NCBI GenBank assembly: GCA_015232165.1
Contig: JADGAE010000015.1
Coordinates: 1 to 16,034 of the forward strand
Origin: Nitrospirota bacterium
GTDB lineage: Bacteria; Nitrospirota; Thermodesulfovibrionia; Thermodesulfovibrionales; Magnetobacteriaceae
DNA length: 16,034 bases
Direction: 5' to 3'
A program made the position numbers and the translations under genes. The stretch's first letter is position 1; every line of letters begins with the position of its first letter. The notes beneath the pieces are model-generated. The model saw only the letters and a list, made by a program, of their open reading frames with translations. It was not told the DNA's origin and searched no databases. Shown here piece by piece: positions 13,080 through 16,034 of the stretch.

Positions 13080-15065
13080 CTACTCCGTCAGACTGCGCGT
13101 GTATGGCAGGAGGCCACCCTGGAGGATTACCTTTGTCTCACGCTCGTTGAGATTGGCCACGCATGTAAAGGAGTACCTGCTTGCAGCCTCCCCGACCTTG
13201 AAGAGCTGATCGCCCGTCAGACAACTCCTTATGTCGCTGATTATTAACCTGTCTCCCTGACTTATAAGGTCAATGTCGGCGGGTTCTTTGAAGACCAGCG
13301 GCAGGATGCCAAAGTTTATGAGATTTGACCTGTGAATGCGCGCAAATGACACGGCGATCACCGCCTGTATACCCAAAAACATCGGTGCAATGGCGGCGTG
13401 CTCCCTCGAGGACCCCTGTCCATAGTTCTCCGCCCCGACAATGATGCCGCCGCCTTTGACCTTGGCCTCGTTTGCCCGCTTTGCAAAGCCGGCATCGACG
13501 TTGGTAAAGACAAAGTCCGATATGGCCGGGATGTTTGACCTAAACGGCAACACCTTTGCCCCGGCAGGCATAATGTCATCGGTGGTAACATTGCTGCCGA
13601 GTTTGATAAGTACCTCCGAGTTGATCTCATCCCCAATGGGGGCCTTGACCGGCACCTCTTTTATGTTTGGTCCCTTTTTGACTTCTTTATGCCAGGGGTG
13701 GCTCACCCCCTTGACTGAGGCGAGTTTGTCGGCGGGCAATGGGGCGATGAGCATGTTGTTGAGCGACTCCCCATCTGCCATATCCGTAGGCTCAACGATA
13801 CTCTGAGGCTCCAGCCCCACATCCCTTGGGTCAACAAACTGCCCATGCAACGCACTCAGCGCACAGACAACCACGCCGGCCAGATACACATTGGCATCCT
13901 TTGTACCGGAGCGTCCCTCAAAATTCCGGTTAAAACTCCGCACCGAAACGTGGGCACTCCCCGGTGCCCCACCCATTCCAATGCACGGCCCGCAGGAAGA
14001 TTCCAGGATGCGCGCCCCGGCCCCAATCATAACCGCTAACGTGCCGTCACGCGCAAGCATCTCATAGACACGCTTTGAACCTGGATTGATAAGCAGATTA
14101 ACGTCTGTCGCCACCACCCTGCCCCTCAACAACCCCGCCACCGTTGCCAGGGCCTGGTAGGAGGAGTTCGTGCAACTGCCAATGCACACCTGATCGACCT
14201 TTGTCCCCACAAGCTGCCGCACCGGTACGACGTTGTCCGGGCTGTGGGGTTGTGCCACCAGGGGTTCAATCTCATCCAGATTGATATCCAACACCTCATC
14301 GTAGGCGGCATCGGCATCGGCCTTAAGTGCAACCCACTCGTTGGCCCTGCCCTGTGTCCTCAGAAACCGGAGTGTCTGTTGATCGCTTGGGAATATGGAG
14401 GTCGTAGCGCCCAATTCGGCACCCATGTTGGTGATGGTTGCCCTCTCTGGGACAGTCAGGTCGCCGACCCCCTCTCCGCCGTATTCGAGGATGCGTCCAA
14501 CGCCCCCCTTGACCGTCAACCTCCGCAGTATCTCAAGTATAACGTCCATTGCCGTGGCCCAGGGGCGCTGGAGACGTCCACTGAGACGCACAAGCATCAC
14601 GGCCGGCATGGTCAGCTCATAGGGGGCACCAACCATCACGGTGGCTGCATCCAGTCCGCCTACGCCAATGGCAATCATGCCAGCACCGCCGTTGGTGGGC
14701 GTGTGACTGTCCGTTCCCAGGACGATCTTGCCGGGGGCGGCAAAGCGCTCAAGATTGACCTGGTGGCATATCCCGTTGCCGGGTCTGGAGAACCATGCCC
14801 CATACCTGGCCGCCACGCTCTGCAGAAATACATGGTCATCGGCATTCATATAGTTGGACTGTATCATGTTGTGGTCCACGTAGGAGACCGCCACGGGTAC
14901 CTTGACCCTGTCCACGCCCATCGCCTCAAACTGCAACCACGCCATCGTCCCCGTGGCATCCTGCGTATAGACCTCGTCAACCCGCAACCCAACGGCTGAC
15001 CCCTTGCTCACCTGTCCATAGACCAAGTGATCATTAAATATCTTCCGTACAATGTTAAACGCCAA
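13080..15065 (-). CDS. acn: Aconitate hydratase, short Aquifex-type
   Basis: A 661-residue [4Fe-4S] aconitase that interconverts citrate and isocitrate through cis-aconitate in the TCA cycle. Cluster ligands are Cys298 (IGSCTNSS), Cys358 and Cys361 (SCGPCIGMGG). Substrate and active-site motifs include GTDSHTPTNGG in the N-terminal half, and GSNVTTDDIMPAG and ENYGQGSSREHAA in the C-terminal swivel domain. The length fits the single-chain short type first defined in Aquifex (about 640-660 residues), not the 850-900-residue AcnA/AcnB. The start is TTG at 15065: GGGGAGG lies six bases upstream and gives the family-like opening MAFNIVRK. An upstream TTG at 15080 would place the ribosome site inside the gene. 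It converges with pmbA; mqnB lies upstream on the same strand, separated by a terminator. Confidence 0.95.
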   Translation of the reverse strand: MAFNIVRKIFNDHLVYGQVSKGSAVGLRVDEVYTQDATGTMAWLQFEAMGVDRVKVPVAVSYVDHNMIQSNYMNADDHVFLQSVAARYGAWFSRPGNGICHQVNLERFAAPGKIVLGTDSHTPTNGGAGMIAIGVGGLDAATVMVGAPYELTMPAVMLVRLSGRLQRPWATAMDVILEILRRLTVKGGVGRILEYGGEGVGDLTVPERATITNMGAELGATTSIFPSDQQTLRFLRTQGRANEWVALKADADAAYDEVLDINLDEIEPLVAQPHSPDNVVPVRQLVGTKVDQVCIGSCTNSSYQALATVAGLLRGRVVATDVNLLINPGSKRVYEMLARDGTLAVMIGAGARILESSCGPCIGMGGAPGSAHVSVRSFNRNFEGRSGTKDANVYLAGVVVCALSALHGQFVDPRDVGLEPQSIVEPTDMADGESLNNMLIAPLPADKLASVKGVSHPWHKEVKKGPNIKEVPVKAPIGDEINSEVLIKLGSNVTTDDIMPAGAKVLPFRSNIPAISDFVFTNVDAGFAKRANEAKVKGGGIIVGAENYGQGSSREHAAIAPMFLGIQAVIAVSFARIHRSNLINFGILPLVFKEPADIDLISQGDRLIISDIRSCLTGDQLFKVGEAASRYSFTCVANLNERETKVILQGGLLPYTRSLTE

Positions 15066-15228
15066 TGAAAACCTCCCCAAAAATCTTAATTGTCTATGAA
15101 ATCAGCATTTTCTTCAACCGTGTAAACGAACACTGTCTGTATGGTTTAAGTTTACCAAATTTTCTAAAAGTTTCGCCAGGGGTGGCACTCCATTCAAACG
15201 TGGTCACATTACTACTCTTTCTTTTTAC

Positions 15229-15281
15229 GAAACGTGCTATAAAAAAACGGCTTAAATCCTGCCGTCCACGGTTGATTGTGG
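15229..15281 (-). repeat. 38-bp dispersed element, copy B, with the TATAGCACGTTTCG box
   Basis: Positions 15244-15281 match the reverse complement of 2239-2276 at 36/38 bases. On the - strand they run directly into TATAGCACGTTTCG (15241-15228), the box that also opens the modular repeats at 1-70, 8631-8733 and 8870-9065. An A-rich tract follows as in those copies, but no GC-rich hairpin; only a weak CGCCAGGGGTGGCAC dyad is seen near 15176-15188. Confidence 0.75.
15241..15265 (-). terminator. Rho-independent terminator of mqnB
   Basis: Read on the - strand, ACGGC (15265-15261), a 9-nt loop and GCCGT (15251-15247) are followed by a run of T (15246-15241). It starts 19 nt after the mqnB stop codon. 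The stem is short (5 bp), but the T run and position fit. It forms part of the 38-bp element shared with 2239-2276. Confidence 0.6.
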
Positions 15282-15283
15282 TA

Positions 15284-15940
15284 CTACAGGGCCAAGTGCG
15301 CTATGAGTTTTATTACGGCCTGTTGGGAGTTTTTAGATGCCTCTTTAATGTCCCACGTGCCGAGGTCTCTGTCTTGTACGATATTGCTGACGCCCCTGAT
15401 CTCAAGCACGGGCGTGTGTGTCATGACACAGACATGGACAATGGCTGCCCCTTCCATGTTCTCACAGACGGGGTCAAACGTCTCCTTCAACTGGATTGCG
15501 CGGGCAAGGGTGCCGGTACAGGTAGAGAGGGTCAGAAACGTCCCGCTGATACATCCCAGTTGTCCTGTAGCATATTCAACCAGTTGTTCGTCAAGGTCAA
15601 AGGCGTTGAACCACTCCCTCTGACCATCTCTATACAGGGCAATCCCGATCGTTTCCAGCCCACAAAAGCCATCATGCAAGACAACCCCCTCATCGCCATA
15701 GACCTCCCTCCGGGCAACGGCCACATCCCCCCTGACAAGCCCCGTGCCGGGATAAGCCCCGCATATCCCCGTGGAGATCACAAGGTCGGGATGCTGCCTC
15801 TCTATGGCCAGCGTACAGGCGTGTGCGGCGTTGACCTTGCCCATGCCGGTTTCATACAAAACGACGTTATGGTCTGCGAAACGGGTCTCCTTCAGTAGCC
15901 CTCCCTCAACGGCCACGGCATACAGGATGGCTATGTTCAT
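15284..15940 (-). CDS. mqnB: Futalosine hydrolase (menaquinone biosynthesis)
   Basis: A 218-residue nucleosidase of the MTAN/PNP superfamily. It cleaves futalosine to dehypoxanthine futalosine and hypoxanthine in the futalosine route to menaquinone. Family marks are the N-terminal strand with AVAVEGG, the phosphorylase-fold segment STGICGAYPGTGLVRGDVAV, the CENMEGAA segment that contacts the ribose, and SNIVQDRDLGTWDI, where the Asp of the DRD stretch is the likely general acid. The length and the WDI ending match MqnB better than MTA/SAH nucleosidase. The ATG at 15940 has only a weak AGAGG about nine bases upstream. Released hypoxanthine could be reused by Hpt, encoded 5 kb away. Other mqn genes are not in the window. 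A terminator-like hairpin upstream suggests mqnB starts its own transcript. Confidence 0.93.
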   Translation of the reverse strand: MNIAILYAVAVEGGLLKETRFADHNVVLYETGMGKVNAAHACTLAIERQHPDLVISTGICGAYPGTGLVRGDVAVARREVYGDEGVVLHDGFCGLETIGIALYRDGQREWFNAFDLDEQLVEYATGQLGCISGTFLTLSTCTGTLARAIQLKETFDPVCENMEGAAIVHVCVMTHTPVLEIRGVSNIVQDRDLGTWDIKEASKNSQQAVIKLIAHLAL

Positions 15941-15981
15941 GTGCGTTGGCCTCTTCTTACTTCAGCCTCATACGAAATGAG

Positions 15982-16009
15982 AAAAAAGGAGGGCGGCTCC
16001 GCCCCCTCC
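15982..16009 (-). terminator. Terminator-like hairpin upstream of mqnB, for a gene beyond the right edge
   Basis: On the - strand the stem GGAGG..GGCGG-AG-CCGCCCTCC (two bulged bases) is followed by six T (15987-15982). It fits the end of a - strand transcript that begins outside the window. Confidence 0.6.
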
Positions 16010-16034
16010 TTGACCTCCCCCGCAAGGGGACCAG
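15988..16034 (+). repeat. Modular intergenic repeat, copy at the right edge (truncated)
   Basis: The GGGCGGCTCCGCCC hairpin (module C) is followed by CTCCTTGACC and CCGCAAGGGGACCAG (start of module D). This repeats the order seen at 2336-2417, where the same string continues as TCCCCTTGACCCC. The window ends inside the module. Confidence 0.65.

Noticed and set aside
14244..14999. 251-codon + strand frame opposite aconitase
   Set aside because: A shadow of the acn coding strand; the aconitase frame has all cluster ligands and motifs.
1..16034. CRISPR array, tRNA, rRNA or insertion sequence with transposase
   Set aside because: No regularly spaced short repeats, no cloverleaf, no rRNA motif and no transposase or integrase frame was found. 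The dispersed repeats are too irregular for CRISPR.

Overview
The window looks like chromosomal DNA of a free-living, Gram-negative-type anaerobe or microaerophile. The most likely group is the Nitrospirota (Thermodesulfovibrionia or Magnetobacterium-like), but this is inferred from gene content and overall feel, not proven. The clues are an Aquifex-type short aconitase, a futalosine-pathway menaquinone gene, a primary sigma factor that stands alone, large secreted DUF1566/BACON/FG-GAP proteins, and GC-rich palindromic repeats between the genes. No magnetosome, CRISPR, tRNA, rRNA, integrase or transposase gene is visible.

Layout. (1) 1-2195, + strand: an inverted copy of an intergenic repeat, then a two-gene unit. 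This encodes a small HEAT-repeat protein and a membrane-anchored protein made of nine exact 47-residue TPR-like repeats. (2) 2196-2937: a 742-bp gene-free stretch with repeat modules, operator-like dyads, a good sigma70 promoter and a folded leader. (3) 2938-6438, +: a 1166-residue secreted modular protein (2 DUF1566, Thr/Pro linker, 3 BACON, 2 InlB-like, 6 FG-GAP-like repeats), ended by a strong terminator. (4) 8567-6562, -: a MacB/FtsX-type ABC transporter pair joined by an ATGA overlap. (5) 8568-9095: a 528-bp repeat-rich stretch. (6) 10508-9096, -: rpoD. (7) 10740-13005, +: hpt, queD and pmbA/tldE. (8) 15065-13080, -: aconitase. (9) 15940-15284, -: mqnB, futalosine hydrolase.

Most of the housekeeping genes are ordinary (purine salvage, queuosine/pterin, modulator protease, TCA cycle, menaquinone, sigma factor). 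The part least explained by known families is the intergenic DNA. A set of sequence modules recurs in the same order: a TATAGCRCGTTTCG box, an A/purine-rich tract, a GGGCGGCTCCGCCC-type hairpin, and a CAAGGGGAC/GTCCCCTTG hairpin. They lie mostly just 3' of genes. One 47-bp copy is 46/47 identical to its inverted partner 8.9 kb away, and a separate 38-bp element is 36/38 identical between copies 13 kb apart. Two copies keep a hairpin while changing its sequence, which suggests selection on structure. This repeat family, and the exact 47-residue TPR array beside the HEAT gene, are the best candidates for something undescribed.
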